DNA of 34,433 bases, taken from assembly GCA_009694125.1 (NCBI GenBank), contig SHVT01000012.1, positions 1 through 34,433 on the forward strand. Reading direction: 5' to 3'. Origin of the DNA: Rhodospirillaceae bacterium (GTDB taxonomy: Bacteria; Pseudomonadota; Alphaproteobacteria; CACIAM-22H2). Every line of letters starts with the position of its first letter. The stretch's first letter is position 1. The position numbers were made by a program, and so were the translations under genes. The notes under the pieces are model-generated. The model made no database searches. It was not told the origin of the DNA and saw only the letters and a program-made list of their open reading frames with translations. Positions 7,474-16,737 of this stretch are shown in pieces.

Positions 7474-8709
7474 ATGCGCGGCGCCAGCCGACGGATCGTG
7501 CGCCAGACCGATATCTGGCCGGGATTCGTCGACGCTCTCGCCACCTTGTTGATGGTCATCATCTTCGTCTTGATGATCTTTTCGCTGTTCCAATTCTATC
7601 TGAGCGACGCCCTGACCGGCCGCGACGAGGCGCTGCTGAAGCTCAACGGCCAGATCGTCGAACTAGGCGACATGCTGGCGCTGGAACGCCGGGCGAGCGC
7701 CGATTTGCGCGCGACCGTGGCCCAGCTTTCGGCGGAACTCCAATCCTCCACCAGCAACCGCGACTCCTCGCAGCAATCCTTGGCGGAGTTGCGCGCCTCG
7801 CGCGACGCGCTACAGCTTGAACTCAACCAACTGCGCGGGCGCGCCGACATCAACGCCGCCGCGGCCGGCCGCGTCTCCAGGGAATTGGAGGACGCCAACA
7901 AGCTGATCGCCGCCGATCGCGAAAAAATCGAGATTCAACTCGGCGAAATCGCCAATCTCCGCAACCAGGTCGAATCGCTCAGGCTGCTGCGCCAGGAGCT
8001 CGAGTTGCAGGTCGCGGCAAAGGCCAATGAGATCGGCCGCACGCAGCAGGAATTGAGCACCGAACGCCGCCAGTCGATCGAGGCTCAGGCCCGCATCGAT
8101 CTCATGAACCGCCAGCTTGCCGCGTTGCGCGACCAGATGGCCTCGCTGAACGCCCTGCTCGAGGCCTCGGAGGCGAAGGTCAAGGAAAGCCAGACCCAGG
8201 TCGTGGACCTCGGCCGCCGGCTGAACGTGGCGCTGGCCGGCCGCGTGGAGGAGCTGGCGCGATACCGCTCCGAATTCTTCGGCCGCCTGCGCGAAGTGCT
8301 CGGCGACCGCGCCGATATCCGCGTCGTCGGCGACCGTTTCGTTTTCCAATCCGAAGTTTTGTTTCCATCGAGTTCGGCGGAGCTCGAACCCGAAGGCCAG
8401 GGCCAGCTCGCGCAACTGGCCGAATCGCTGAGGCAGATCGCCGATCGCATCCCGCCCGAGTTGAACTGGGTTCTGCAGGTCGACGGCCACACCGACCGCC
8501 GGCCGATCTCGACGGCCACATTCCCGTCGAATTGGGAGCTGTCGACCTCGCGCGCCACCTCGGTGGTGAAGTTCCTGGTGAGCCGCGGGGTTCCGCCGCA
8601 GCGACTAACGGCCGCCGGGTTCGGAGAATTTCAGCCGCTCGACCCACGCGACGACGAAATCGCCTATCGCCGCAATCGCCGCATCGAATTGAAGCTGACC
8701 AACCGCTGA
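7474..8709 (+). CDS. MotB-like protein: membrane anchor, long coiled coil, OmpA peptidoglycan-binding domain
   Basis: The single membrane helix at ~16-42 carries Asp20 (PGFVDALATLLMVIIFVLM), in the position of the proton-binding Asp of MotB/TolR. Residues ~48-260 are a near-continuous coiled coil rich in Glu, Gln, Leu and Arg. The C-terminal ~130 residues are a canonical OmpA-like domain: FPSSSAELEPEG, VDGHTDRRPI, NWELSTSRA and YRRNRRIELKL. All peptidoglycan-contact residues appear intact. Gene spacing of 3 bases to the MotA-like gene indicates an obligate pair. The very long periplasmic coil distinguishes it from ordinary flagellar MotB. The role is envelope-spanning force transfer (inference). 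Confidence 0.87.
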   Translation: MRGASRRIVRQTDIWPGFVDALATLLMVIIFVLMIFSLFQFYLSDALTGRDEALLKLNGQIVELGDMLALERRASADLRATVAQLSAELQSSTSNRDSSQQSLAELRASRDALQLELNQLRGRADINAAAAGRVSRELEDANKLIAADREKIEIQLGEIANLRNQVESLRLLRQELELQVAAKANEIGRTQQELSTERRQSIEAQARIDLMNRQLAALRDQMASLNALLEASEAKVKESQTQVVDLGRRLNVALAGRVEELARYRSEFFGRLREVLGDRADIRVVGDRFVFQSEVLFPSSSAELEPEGQGQLAQLAESLRQIADRIPPELNWVLQVDGHTDRRPISTATFPSNWELSTSRATSVVKFLVSRGVPPQRLTAAGFGEFQPLDPRDDEIAYRRNRRIELKLTNR

Positions 8710-8733
8710 AGCGCCCGCGGGCGACACCAACGG

Positions 8734-9251
8734 CTAGCTTTTCTTGTGGAACGCGAGATGGTCGAGATAGACGAGCATCAGCCCCGACAACACGAAGGTC
8801 AGGTGGATGACGACGAGCCACATCAGCTTGTCGTTGGGAATTGCCTCGACATTGAGGAAGGCGCGCAGGAGATGGATCGATGAGATCGCCACGATCGAAC
8901 CGGCAAGCTTGATCTTGAGGCTGCCGGGATCGAGCTTCGACAACCCTGAGGGTTTGTCCCCGTCATCCCCGATATCGATGCGCGAAACGAAATTCTCATA
9001 GCCGCTGATGATCACCATGATCACCAGATTGGCGACCATGACGACATCGACGAGGCTGAGAACGCCGAGCACCATGTCGGCCTCGCCGGCCTCCCAGACC
9101 GCGCCGCGAGGTGATACAGCTCCTGGAAGAATTTGACGGCGAAGATCAGGAAAACGCCGATTAGGCCGACATACAGCGGAACCTGGAGCCATCGGCTGGC
9201 GAGGATCGCCCTCTCCAGCGTCTGTTCCGCCCGCGCTGGCACGCGACTCAC
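8734..9251 (-). pseudogene. UPF0114 (YqhA) family membrane protein, frameshifted
   Basis: The GTG start at 9251 overlaps the DAHP synthase stop (GTGA), a typical operon junction. The first frame reads [20 protein letters not shown] and a membrane helix (VGLIGVFLIFAVKFFQELYHL), then goes out of frame near 9104-9112. The second frame resumes with VWEAGEADMVLGVLSLVDVV, SGYENFVSRIDIGDD and two more helices to HKKS. Adding one base in the GCGGCGCGG stretch restores a continuous ~171-residue UPF0114 protein of normal length with every family motif. No other damage is visible, so a sequencing error or a very recent mutation is likelier than decay. UPF0114 proteins are inner-membrane proteins of unknown function. 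Confidence 0.85.
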
Positions 9252-10627
9252 GATGCCAGTCTTTTGGCCAGACCCGCGCGTTCGGTCTTCAGATATTCGG
9301 CGAGCAGGAAGGCGAGTTCCAACGCCTGGCTCGCATTCAGCCGGGGATCGCAGTGGGTGTGATAGCGGTCGGCCAGGCGGTGCTCGGTGATCGCCTGGGC
9401 GCCGCCGATGCATTCGGTCACGTCCTGGCCAGTCAGTTCGCAATGGATTCCGCCGGCATAGGTGCCTTCCGCCCGGTGCACGGCGAAGAAGGCGCGGACT
9501 TCGGCAAGGATGCGGTCGAAGGGCCGCGTCTTATACCCGGTCGATGACGAGACGGTGTTGCCATGCATGGGATCGCACGCCCAGGCGACGCGGCGATCCT
9601 CCCGCTTCACGCGGCGGATCAACGGCGGCAGCTTGGCCTCAACCTGGTCGGAACCCATGCGGCTGACGAGCGTGAGCCGGCCCGGCTCGTTTTCCGGGTC
9701 GAGCAGCTCGATCAATTTCATCATGTCGTCGGGCTTCGTCGATGGACCGAGCTTGATCGCCACCGGGTTCTTCACGCCGCGCAGGAATTCGACATGGGCG
9801 CCATCGGTCTGGCGCGTGCGGTCGCCGACCCACAGCATATGGGCGGAGCAATCGTACCAGTCGCCGGTCGTGCTATCGATCCGCGTCAACGCCTGCTCAT
9901 AGGGCAGCAACAGCGCCTCGTGCGAGGTGAAGAAATCGGTCTCGCGGATTTGCGGCGTGGTCTCGGACGTCAGCCCGCAGGCCTCCATGAAGGCGAGCGT
10001 CTCGCTCAACCGGTCGGCCAATTCGCGATAGCGGGCGCCGGCCGGGCTTTTGTCCACAAACCCCAAGGTCCAACCATGAACGCGGTGGAGATCGGCATAG
10101 CCGCCTTGGGCGAAGGCGCGCAGCAGGTTAAGCGTGGCCGCGGACTGGCTGAAGGCCTGTTGCATGCGTTCGGGATCGGGCCGGCGCGCGGCGGCGGCGA
10201 ATTCGATGCCGTTGACGATGTCGCCGCGATAGGACGGCAGCGTCACATCGCCTTGCGTTTCGGTATCGGCGGAACGCGGCTTGGCGAATTGCCCGGCCAT
10301 GCGCCCGACCTTCACCACCGGGCAGGCGGCGCCATAGGTCAGAACGACCGCCATTTGCAGCAGGACCCGGAAGGTGTCGCGGATGTTGTCGGGGTGGAAT
10401 TCGGCGAAGCTTTCCGCGCAGTCGCCCCCTTGCAGCAGGAAAGCCCGCCCCGCCGCGACATTGGCGAGCGAGGCCTTCAGCCGCCGCGCCTCGCCGGCAA
10501 AAACCAGCGGCGGCATACGCCTAAGCCGCGCCTCGACCGCCTCCAAAGCGGCGGCATCGGGATAATCCGGCATCTGCTGCGCCGGCTTCTTCCGCCAGGA
10601 ATCGGGCGCCCATTTGGTGGCCGCCAT
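9248..10627 (-). CDS. class II 3-deoxy-7-phosphoheptulonate (DAHP) synthase
   Basis: This 459-residue enzyme condenses phosphoenolpyruvate and erythrose-4-phosphate, the first step of the shikimate pathway to aromatic amino acids. It belongs to the plant/actinobacterial class II type: MPDYPD near 20, [14 protein letters not shown] at ~65 (metal-site Cys), [12 protein letters not shown] at ~107, [16 protein letters not shown] at ~235, [32 protein letters not shown] at ~362 and [18 protein letters not shown] at ~397. Length is normal. It is the first gene of a unit that continues, with a 4-base overlap, into the UPF0114 gene. Confidence 0.95.
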   Translation of the reverse strand: MAATKWAPDSWRKKPAQQMPDYPDAAALEAVEARLRRMPPLVFAGEARRLKASLANVAAGRAFLLQGGDCAESFAEFHPDNIRDTFRVLLQMAVVLTYGAACPVVKVGRMAGQFAKPRSADTETQGDVTLPSYRGDIVNGIEFAAAARRPDPERMQQAFSQSAATLNLLRAFAQGGYADLHRVHGWTLGFVDKSPAGARYRELADRLSETLAFMEACGLTSETTPQIRETDFFTSHEALLLPYEQALTRIDSTTGDWYDCSAHMLWVGDRTRQTDGAHVEFLRGVKNPVAIKLGPSTKPDDMMKLIELLDPENEPGRLTLVSRMGSDQVEAKLPPLIRRVKREDRRVAWACDPMHGNTVSSSTGYKTRPFDRILAEVRAFFAVHRAEGTYAGGIHCELTGQDVTECIGGAQAITEHRLADRYHTHCDPRLNASQALELAFLLAEYLKTERAGLAKRLAS

Positions 10628-10726
10628 GGGTTCTAACTCACTCTTCGCGACCGCGGGACAAAGCCCAAAGTAATCGCGCCGGCCTTATGGTGCAATGCGG
10701 TAGTTGATGCGGGCATGGGTGGAGAA

Positions 10727-10879
10727 TCAGGCGCCCGGCTGATCGTCTCCGCCGGAGAATACCTTCATGATCTCCTCCGGCAACGGATCATCGAAGTCCG
10801 GCGACATCCAAACGCGGCCTTCCCAGCCTCCCCGCTGACGGCGAACAGGCTTCCCCCGCCAAGGAGCGCCACCAAGCCT
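10727..10879 (-). pseudogene. C-terminal relic of a Phd/YefM-type (VapB-like) antitoxin
   Basis: On the minus strand an open stretch without a start codon, bounded upstream by TAA at 10880-10882, reads GKPVRRQ..GGWEGRVWMSPDFDD and then PLPEEIMKVFSGG before its stop at 10727. GKPV and the ending W-x-(S/A)-x-DFD-x-PLP-(E/D)-x-I/L-x-x-F are the usual end of Phd/YefM-fold antitoxins paired with PIN toxins. The N-terminal DNA-binding part and the residues between GKPV and the tail are missing, and no toxin follows. It is a leftover of a toxin-antitoxin module between gor and the DAHP synthase gene. Confidence 0.6.
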
Positions 10880-10900
10880 TTACACGATGAGTGAATCGCA

Positions 10901-12273
10901 TCACTCCGCCGCCTTGGCCTGGGGATCGGGGATGGGCCCGCGCATCAGCACGAATTCCTCGGCCGCTGTAGGATGCAGGGCGATGGTTGCGTCGAAATCG
11001 CGTTTGGTCAGCCCGGCTTTCACTGCGATCGCGATGGCCTGGATGATTTCGGGCGCATCCGGCCCGACCATGTGAACGCCCAGAACACGGCCCGTTTCCC
11101 GCTCCACCACCAGCTTCATCATCACACGCTCGTCGCGGCCGGACAAAGTGTGCTTCATCGGCCGAAAGGCGGCGCGGTAGACGTCGACGCCGCCATGGCG
11201 CTTACGCGCATCGGCCTCCGACAGGCCGACGCTGCCCACCGGCGGCTGCGTGAAGACGGCTGTGGGCACGTTGTCGAGCGCGACAATCCCAGGGTTTCGG
11301 TTGAACAGGGTTTCGGCAAGCGCGCGGCCCTCGGCGATGGCGACCGGCGTCAGATTGAGCCGGTCGGTGCAATCGCCGATGGCGTAGATACCGGGCAGGC
11401 TGGTGCGCGAAGCCGCGTCAACCTTCACATCTCCCTTGGCACCCAGCGCGACACCGGCTTCGGCCAGCCCCATGCCTTCGGTGTTCGGCCCGCGCCCGGT
11501 GGCATACATCACGAGATCGGTCGCGACCGCGTCCTGCGCCGCGGTCCGGAGCCTGAATTGGTCGCCTTCCCTCGCGATGCCGCGCACACTCGTTTCAGCG
11601 CGGATGACGATGCCCTTCTTGATCAGCTCGGCAGCGAGATGGCGCGGATATCGTCATCGAAGCCGCGCAGCACCCTGTCGCCGCGGATGACGACCGTAAC
11701 CGCGACCCCGGCGGCGGCGAAGATCGAGGAAAATTCCAGTGCGATATAGCCGCCACCCACGATTACCATGCTTTTGGGCAGCGCCTTGAGGTCGAGCGCC
11801 CCGTCCGAGGTGATGGCGTGTTCGATGCCGGGGATCGTGGGCAACACGGGCTTGCCGCCGGTGGCGATCAGGATGTGCTTCGCGCGGATGCGGCGGCCAT
11901 CGATTTCGACGGTATGGGCATCGACCAGCTTTGCGAAGCCCTCGATGAGGGCGACGCCGGAATCGCGCAGCATCCGCAGATAGACCGAATTGAGGCGGTC
12001 GAGTTCCCGGTCCTTGGCCGCGATCAGCTTCGCCCAATCGAGCCGGCCGGTCACCTCCCAGCCGAAGCCGCGCGCATCCTCGATCTCCTCGGCGAAATGC
12101 GAGCCATAGACGAGCAGCTTCTTCGGCACGCATCCACGCAGCACGCAGGTGCCGCCGACCCGCACCGATTCGGCGATAGCCACCTTCGCGCCATGGGAAG
12201 CGGCGCGACGGCTGGCCGCAACACCGCCGGAGCCGGCGCCGATGGTGAACAAGTCGAAGTCTTCGGAGGGCAT
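10901..12273 (-). pseudogene. gor: glutathione-disulfide reductase, single frameshift
   Basis: The start ATG at 12273 has GGAGA 7 bases upstream. The enzyme reduces GSSG with NADPH and FAD. The N-terminal part has the FAD motif TIGAGSGGVAASRR, the redox disulfide GGTCVLRGCVPKKL and the NADPH motif VIVGGGYIALEF, up to GFDDDIRA near residue 210. There the frame is lost at ~11638-11643 and the original frame stops 5 codons on. Inserting one base gives DDIRA-H-LAAELIKKGIVIRAE, running on through MYATGRGPNTEG, YAIGDCTDRLNLTPVAI and the catalytic His motif LHPTAAEEFV. The repaired protein is about 458 residues, full length. The lost base probably came from a CCC run read as CC. A sequencing error is favoured. 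Confidence 0.9.
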
Positions 12274-12328
12274 GGCGTCTCTCCAGGACCGGGCGAAAAA
12301 GCCTTATTATTCGGTAACGCTTCTCCTC

Positions 12329-13588
12329 TCAGGTCTTAACGATCATACCATCGGCCAGCGACAAGCGGAAAGCGCGGATGGCCGGGAATAGCCCGGCAAG
12401 GACGCCCCCACCCAGAACCGCCGCGAGGGCCGCCAGGTCCGCCGCCGATGGCGCCTCGATCGGCAGATAGAGTCCGTAACGGGAATCGACGACCGGGCGC
12501 ATGATCGAAAGTACGGTGTAAAGCAGCGCGGCACCGAGCGCGACGCCGGACCCCGTCAGCATCGCCGCCTCCGCCGTGAGCAGGCCGAGGATGGTCGCCG
12601 GGCGCGCGCCGACCGAGCGCAGAATAGCCATCTCGCGCCGCCTTTCGTTGAGCGTAGCCAGGATCGTCGTGACCATGCCGAGCAACGCGGTCAGCACGAC
12701 CATGAAGGAAACCGCGGCGAGCGCGGTTTCCGCGGTGCCGACCAGGGACCAGAGCTGCTGTAACGCCACGCCCGGCAGGATCGCCGACAGCGACTCTTCC
12801 TTGTATTCGTTGATCAGACGCTGCAATTGGAAGGCGTCGAGACGCGAGCGCAGCCCGATCATCGCCGCGGTCACGGATTTCGGCGCCAACTCCATTCGAC
12901 GCACTTGCTCCGCGTCGACCGTGCGACCGGGGATGCGCGCGCCGGTCTGCCAATCGACATGGATCGCCTCGATGCCTTCCAGGCCGACATGCACCGTGTG
13001 ATCGACCGGAGTGCCGGTCTTGGCGAGGATGCCGGCCACCCGGAATGGCTTTTCGTCATGCGGAGCGAAGGACGTGCTGCCGATGCCATGGCCGACGATG
13101 ATGGCGTCGCCAAGCCTATAGCCCAGTGCCGCCGCGACATCGGCGCCGAGCACGGCATCGAACAGATCGGCGAAGGGCACGCCGGCGGCGAAGGCGAGGC
13201 CTTGGCCTTGGCGATAGCGGTAGTGCTCGAAATATCCGGTCGTCGTCCCCATCACGCGGAAGCCGCGATGGCTGTCGCCCAGAGAGATCGGCACGATCCA
13301 GGCGATTTCCGGGAGCGCGGCGATCTCGCCATAGCTCTTCCAGGCGATGTTGTTGGTCGCGTCGCCGATGCGGAAGACGGAATAGAGCAGAAGCTGCACA
13401 TCGCCGGTGCGCGCGCCGACAATGAGATCGGTGCCGGAAATGGTATCGGCAAAGCTCTGCCGCGCGCCGTTTCGTACTTTCTCCACGCCCATCAACAGCA
13501 TCACGCTCACCGCGATTCCGAAGATGGTGAGCGACGCCGTGGGCCAGCGATTGAGCAGCGATTTCAGCGCGAGCCGCCCGACGATCAT
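12329..13588 (-). CDS. FtsX/LolC-type ABC transporter permease
   Basis: The start ATG at 13588 overlaps the ATPase stop as ATGA, indicating translational coupling. The product is about 419 residues with one N-terminal helix (TASLTIFGIAVSVMLLMGV), a ~230-residue periplasmic MacB/LolC-like domain, and three C-terminal helices in an FtsX domain (FMVVLTALLGMVTTILATL; AMLTGSGVALGAALL; VLGGGVLAGLFPAI). NERRREMAILRSVGA marks the cytoplasmic coupling helix of this class. Such permeases work mechanically on lipoproteins or periplasmic partners. The DUF3299 gene beyond the inserted IS matches zinc-uptake (Zrg-like) gene sets better than a lipoprotein-sorting set (inference). Confidence 0.85.
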   Translation of the reverse strand: MIVGRLALKSLLNRWPTASLTIFGIAVSVMLLMGVEKVRNGARQSFADTISGTDLIVGARTGDVQLLLYSVFRIGDATNNIAWKSYGEIAALPEIAWIVPISLGDSHRGFRVMGTTTGYFEHYRYRQGQGLAFAAGVPFADLFDAVLGADVAAALGYRLGDAIIVGHGIGSTSFAPHDEKPFRVAGILAKTGTPVDHTVHVGLEGIEAIHVDWQTGARIPGRTVDAEQVRRMELAPKSVTAAMIGLRSRLDAFQLQRLINEYKEESLSAILPGVALQQLWSLVGTAETALAAVSFMVVLTALLGMVTTILATLNERRREMAILRSVGARPATILGLLTAEAAMLTGSGVALGAALLYTVLSIMRPVVDSRYGLYLPIEAPSAADLAALAAVLGGGVLAGLFPAIRAFRLSLADGMIVKT

Positions 13589-14340
13589 GGCTGCCAACTG
13601 ATCGCCGCGACGCGCTCCAGCGGCACCGCGCGGTCGAAATGCGGGCGCAGGCTTTCGTCATGGCTGACCATGACGATGGTGGCGCCGACCCTCCCCGCTT
13701 CCTGGAGCAACAAATCGAGAAAGGCCTGCTGGCGTTCGCGGTCGAGCGATGAGGTCGGCTCGTCGGCGACGATGATTTCCGGCGCGCCGATCAGCGCCCG
13801 TGCGGCGGCGACGCGCTGTTGCTGGCCCACGCTGAGCGACGCGGCCGGGGGGCCGTCATGCAGCTTGGCTTCGAGCCCCAGCCGCGACAGGAGCCGCCGC
13901 GCTTCTTCGGATTCCGACGCGCCCGGTGAAATGCGCGCGCGCCGCGCCTTGGAAAAGCGCAACGGCAACAGGACATTGTCGATCACCGAGGCGTAGGGCA
14001 GCAGGTTGAGCATCTGAAAAACGATTCCGAAATGATCGGCGCGGAACCGATCACGCGCCGCGCCCGACAGAAGCACGATATCGGTGCCGAGCACCCGGAC
14101 TCTGCCGGCCTGCGGCGTCACCACTCCGCACAGCAGGCTGAGCAAGGTCGATTTACCGCTGCCCGACGGGCCGAGGATCAAGAGCTTCTCACCGCGTGTG
14201 ACGGCGAAATCATCGACACGCAGGCCGAAACCCTGGGCGCCGGGCCAGCGGAATTCGACGCCGCTCAACGCAAATGCCGGCGTCGCAGGCAGGATCGGCG
14301 CAACTGCGGCCTCGGGCACGAGTGCCGACAACAGGTTCAC
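13585..14340 (-). CDS. LolD/MacB-type ABC transporter ATP-binding protein
   Basis: The 251-residue ATPase has Walker A GPSGSGKST near 57-65, Q-loop region FQMLNLL, signature LSVGQQQRVAAARAL, Walker B IIVADEPTSSLD and H-loop VMVSHDES. It pairs with the coupled FtsX-type permease downstream. The start is GTG at 14340, exactly abutting the CTAG target site of the insertion sequence. An in-frame TAG precedes it, so the coding region is not truncated. Before the insertion, the upstream sequence would have read AGGGTGGA-CTAG-GTG, a good ribosome binding site that now lies beyond the IS at about 15635-15645. Expression in this strain may therefore be low or depend on the IS. Confidence 0.92.
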   Translation of the reverse strand: MNLLSALVPEAAVAPILPATPAFALSGVEFRWPGAQGFGLRVDDFAVTRGEKLLILGPSGSGKSTLLSLLCGVVTPQAGRVRVLGTDIVLLSGAARDRFRADHFGIVFQMLNLLPYASVIDNVLLPLRFSKARRARISPGASESEEARRLLSRLGLEAKLHDGPPAASLSVGQQQRVAAARALIGAPEIIVADEPTSSLDRERQQAFLDLLLQEAGRVGATIVMVSHDESLRPHFDRAVPLERVAAISWQP

Positions 14341-15634
14341 CTAGCAGGCTGTTGAAAAAACCGTAGCGATTTTGCCGGCTTCATGATTCCCTGGATTTGG
14401 AATTGTGTCGAGGGGTTGCGGGATGCGTGGACCGGATGAACGCTGTGGATCGCTGTTTTCCTATGTCGGTCTGGAGGATCGGGTACCGCGGAGCCATCCG
14501 CTGCGGGCGATCTGCGAGATCGCCAACGGGGCGCTGTCGGACTTGAATGCCGATTTTGAAGCGATGTATGCGCCCCTTGGCCGTCCGTCGATCCCGCCGG
14601 AGAAGCTTCTGCGCGCATCGTTGTTGCAAGCCTTCTATTCGATTCGTTCGGAACGTCAGCTGATGGAGAGATTGGAGTTCGACCTTCTGTTCCGCTGGTT
14701 CGTTGGGCTTGGCATTGACGATCCGGTCTGGGACCATTCTGTGTTCTCGAAGAACCGTGACCGTCTGCTTGAGGGCGAGATTGCCGCCAAATTCCTGGCG
14801 GCCGTCCTGACGCAACGTGAGGTCAAGCGGCTTCTGTCCACTGAGCACTTCTCGGTCGACGGCACGCTGGTGGAAGCTTGGGCCAGCATGAAGAGCCTCA
14901 AGCCCAAAAATACCGACAACGCCAACGGACCTCCCTCGGGTGGCGGACGTAACGAGGAAGTCGACTTCCGTGGCGAGAAACGGAGCAACCGGACGCACGC
15001 CTCGACCAGCGATCCCGATGCCATGCTCTATCGCAAGGGGGCTGGAATGGAGGCCAAGCTTTGCTTCATCGGTCACGCTTGATGGAAAACCGGCACGGTC
15101 TGTTTGTCGATACGCGGCTGACAAAGGTCTCGGGTTATGCTGAGCGGTTGGCTGCACTCGATATGATTGAGCCTCGCGCCGACAGACCGGAAGCGATCAC
15201 GCTGGGCGGCGACAAGGGCTTCGACGCGGCGGACTTCGTGATGGAGTTGCGCGAGATAAACGTCACACCGCATATCGCTCGGAACACCAGCCGTCGTTCC
15301 GCAATCGATGGACGCACGACCCGCCATCCCGGCTATGCTATCAGCCAGCGCATTCGCAAGCGGGTCGAAGAAGGCTTCGGCTGGATGAAGACCATCGCCG
15401 GTCTCAAAAAGACAAAATATCGAGGCCTCGACAAAGTCGGATGGGCCTTTACCTTCGCGGCCGCAGCCGACAATCTCATCCGGCTGCCAAGACTGATGGC
15501 GGAGACCGCGTGATGGCGCAGAAGAAAACCCCGGCTTTGGCGCGTGCGCTCAACGGTCGCTGGCGGATTGCCGCGATGGACCCTTGCGACAAAGGCGCCT
15601 CGACCCGGCAGTGACTTCTTCAACAGCCTGCTAG
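14341..15634. mobile_element. IS5/IS1182-like insertion sequence with CTAG target duplication
   Basis: The element proper is 14345-15630 (1286 bp). Terminal inverted repeats CAGGCTGTTGAAAAA (left) and CAGGCTGTTGAAGAA (right, read inward) differ at one base. Both ends are bordered by CTAG (14341-14344 and 15631-15634), taken as a 4-bp target duplication; CTAG is a typical target for this group. It carries one transposase gene, now frameshifted, and inserted directly in front of the ATPase start codon. Confidence 0.88.
14423..15513 (+). pseudogene. IS5-family-type DDE transposase, frameshifted
   Basis: ATG 14423 begins MRGPDERCGSLFSYVGLED. The N-terminal InsH-like domain includes GRPSIPPEKLLRA and FYSIRSERQLMERLEFD. 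The catalytic part has HFSVDGTLVEAW (first Asp), and after the break GGDKGFDAADFV (second Asp) and KRVEEGFGWMKT (Glu). The frame ends at TGA after KLCFIGHA near 15080. The continuation LMENRHGLFVDTRLTK lies in the -1 frame and runs to 15513. One missing base at ~15081-15086 explains it. Programmed -1 slippage is less likely, because no slippery heptamer is present and the break is in the middle of a conserved block. The repaired length is about 363 residues. Confidence 0.88.
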
Positions 15635-15667
15635 TCCACCCTTCGGGACGGGCACTCCGACGCTGGC

Positions 15668-15840
15668 TCATACGCCGCCCATGCAGAGATATTTGACCTC
15701 GGCGAATTCCTCAATGCCGTATCATCTGGGGCCTTTGGGACCAATGCCGGATTCCTTCATGCCGCCGAAGGTGGCAACTTCGGTCGACACCATGCCGGCA
15801 TCGATGCCGACGATACTGCATACGAACGGCTCGCACGGCA
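15668..15840 (-). pseudogene. C-terminal relic of an aldehyde dehydrogenase, paralogous to the gene at 16738-18222
   Basis: The minus strand reads IVGIDAGMVSTEVATFGGM, KESGIGPKGPR, stop, YGIEEFAEVKYLCMGGV and stop. This matches the last ~45 residues of the intact succinate-semialdehyde dehydrogenase 1 kb away almost residue for residue, but with an in-frame TGA and point changes. Similarity fades upstream of about 15840. It is a duplicated or recombination-derived tail, not expressed as an enzyme. The remaining interval 15841-16005 holds nothing recognisable except the ribosome binding site of the next gene. Confidence 0.85.
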
Positions 15841-16019
15841 ACCTTCCCCCGACCGAGACGACCGAAGCGTCGCTGCGGGTCTTTCGCTCGGTCCCCGGCT
15901 GCAGATCGCCCGCGATCGGGCGATTGCTGCCCACATTCGAAGGGTCTAGGACCTTCTTCGGGCGTATGCGCCGGCCTGCACCGCGGGCGCGACGACCGCT
16001 ACGGGTGGAGGCGTAGAGA

Positions 16020-16724
16020 ATGGTTTTCACTCGGGCGCGAGCGATCATGGTGTTATGCGCCATCGGTTCTGCGGCGCTTTACGGCCTCTATTCGCTCACG
16101 CTTGAGCAAGGTGCCCTCACGGCGGACACGGCCGCCACGGATGCTCAGACACTCGATTGGTCCGACCTCATTCCACGCGAGGAGGTGGACGCGGGCATGC
16201 GAATCCGCGATGGCAGCCTGGCCAGAGGCGTTGTCGAGCATGGCGGGTTGCTGCCGAAATCGGGGGAAGTGCCGACCGTCGATACGGTGCCTTCAATCCC
16301 CACGCCCCATGAACTTGCCACCGGATTGGGGGCCTATAACAGTCTCGACGCGCCGCCGCGCCGGCTCGCCGATGCGTTTGGTGGAATCGGGAATCTTCGC
16401 TTTCTGCAACCGCGGGGCGGGTCGATACGGTCGGATCTCGATGGCAAATTGGTTCGCATCGCCGGCTTCGTCGCGCCGCTGGCCTTCGATGGCGGCAGGA
16501 TTTCCGAGTTCCTGCTCGTTCCCTATGTCGGCGCCTGCATCCATGTGCCCCCGCCGCCCGCCAATCAGATCGTGTATGTGTCCAATTTCGGTACATACAA
16601 GCTCGATGGCGGCTTGCTCTACCCGGTCTGGGTCACCGGCAGGCTGGTCGCCGCCCCCCTGGAAACCGGCCTGGCCGATGTCGGGTATCGCATCGAGGGC
16701 GCCCGCGTCAGCCGCTACGAGTAA
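16020..16724 (+). CDS. DUF3299 domain protein, probable partner of the FtsX-type ABC transporter
   Basis: ATG 16020 has GGAGG at 16007-16011. The 234-residue product has an N-terminal membrane anchor or signal (~8-28, AIMVLCAIGSAALYGLYSL), a variable region with WSDLIPREE, then the DUF3299 core at ~140-195: LDGKLVRIAGFVAPLAFDGG, SEFLLVPYVGACIHVPPPP and NQIVYV. The Cys-x-His pair in GACIHVPPPP could bind metal (inference). In several proteobacteria DUF3299 proteins are encoded with an ABC ATPase, an FtsX-like permease and DUF2796 as zinc-acquisition (Zrg-type) sets. Here the ABC genes lie on the other side of the IS in divergent orientation. No DUF2796 gene is in the window. Confidence 0.82.
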   Translation: MVFTRARAIMVLCAIGSAALYGLYSLTLEQGALTADTAATDAQTLDWSDLIPREEVDAGMRIRDGSLARGVVEHGGLLPKSGEVPTVDTVPSIPTPHELATGLGAYNSLDAPPRRLADAFGGIGNLRFLQPRGGSIRSDLDGKLVRIAGFVAPLAFDGGRISEFLLVPYVGACIHVPPPPANQIVYVSNFGTYKLDGGLLYPVWVTGRLVAAPLETGLADVGYRIEGARVSRYE

Positions 16725-16737
16725 GAGCCCGGCCTGC

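Noticed and set aside
6184-8709. Zorya-type (ZorAB) anti-phage system
   Set aside because: A MotA-like plus MotB-like pair recalls ZorA/ZorB, but there is no ZorC/ZorD/ZorE or other defence gene, and the pair lies among conserved housekeeping genes with an OmpA-like partner.
15040-15100. Programmed -1 frameshift producing the full transposase
   Set aside because: No slippery heptamer or downstream stem at the GCT-TGA junction. The break falls inside a continuous conserved block, and four other genes in the window show the same one-base loss.
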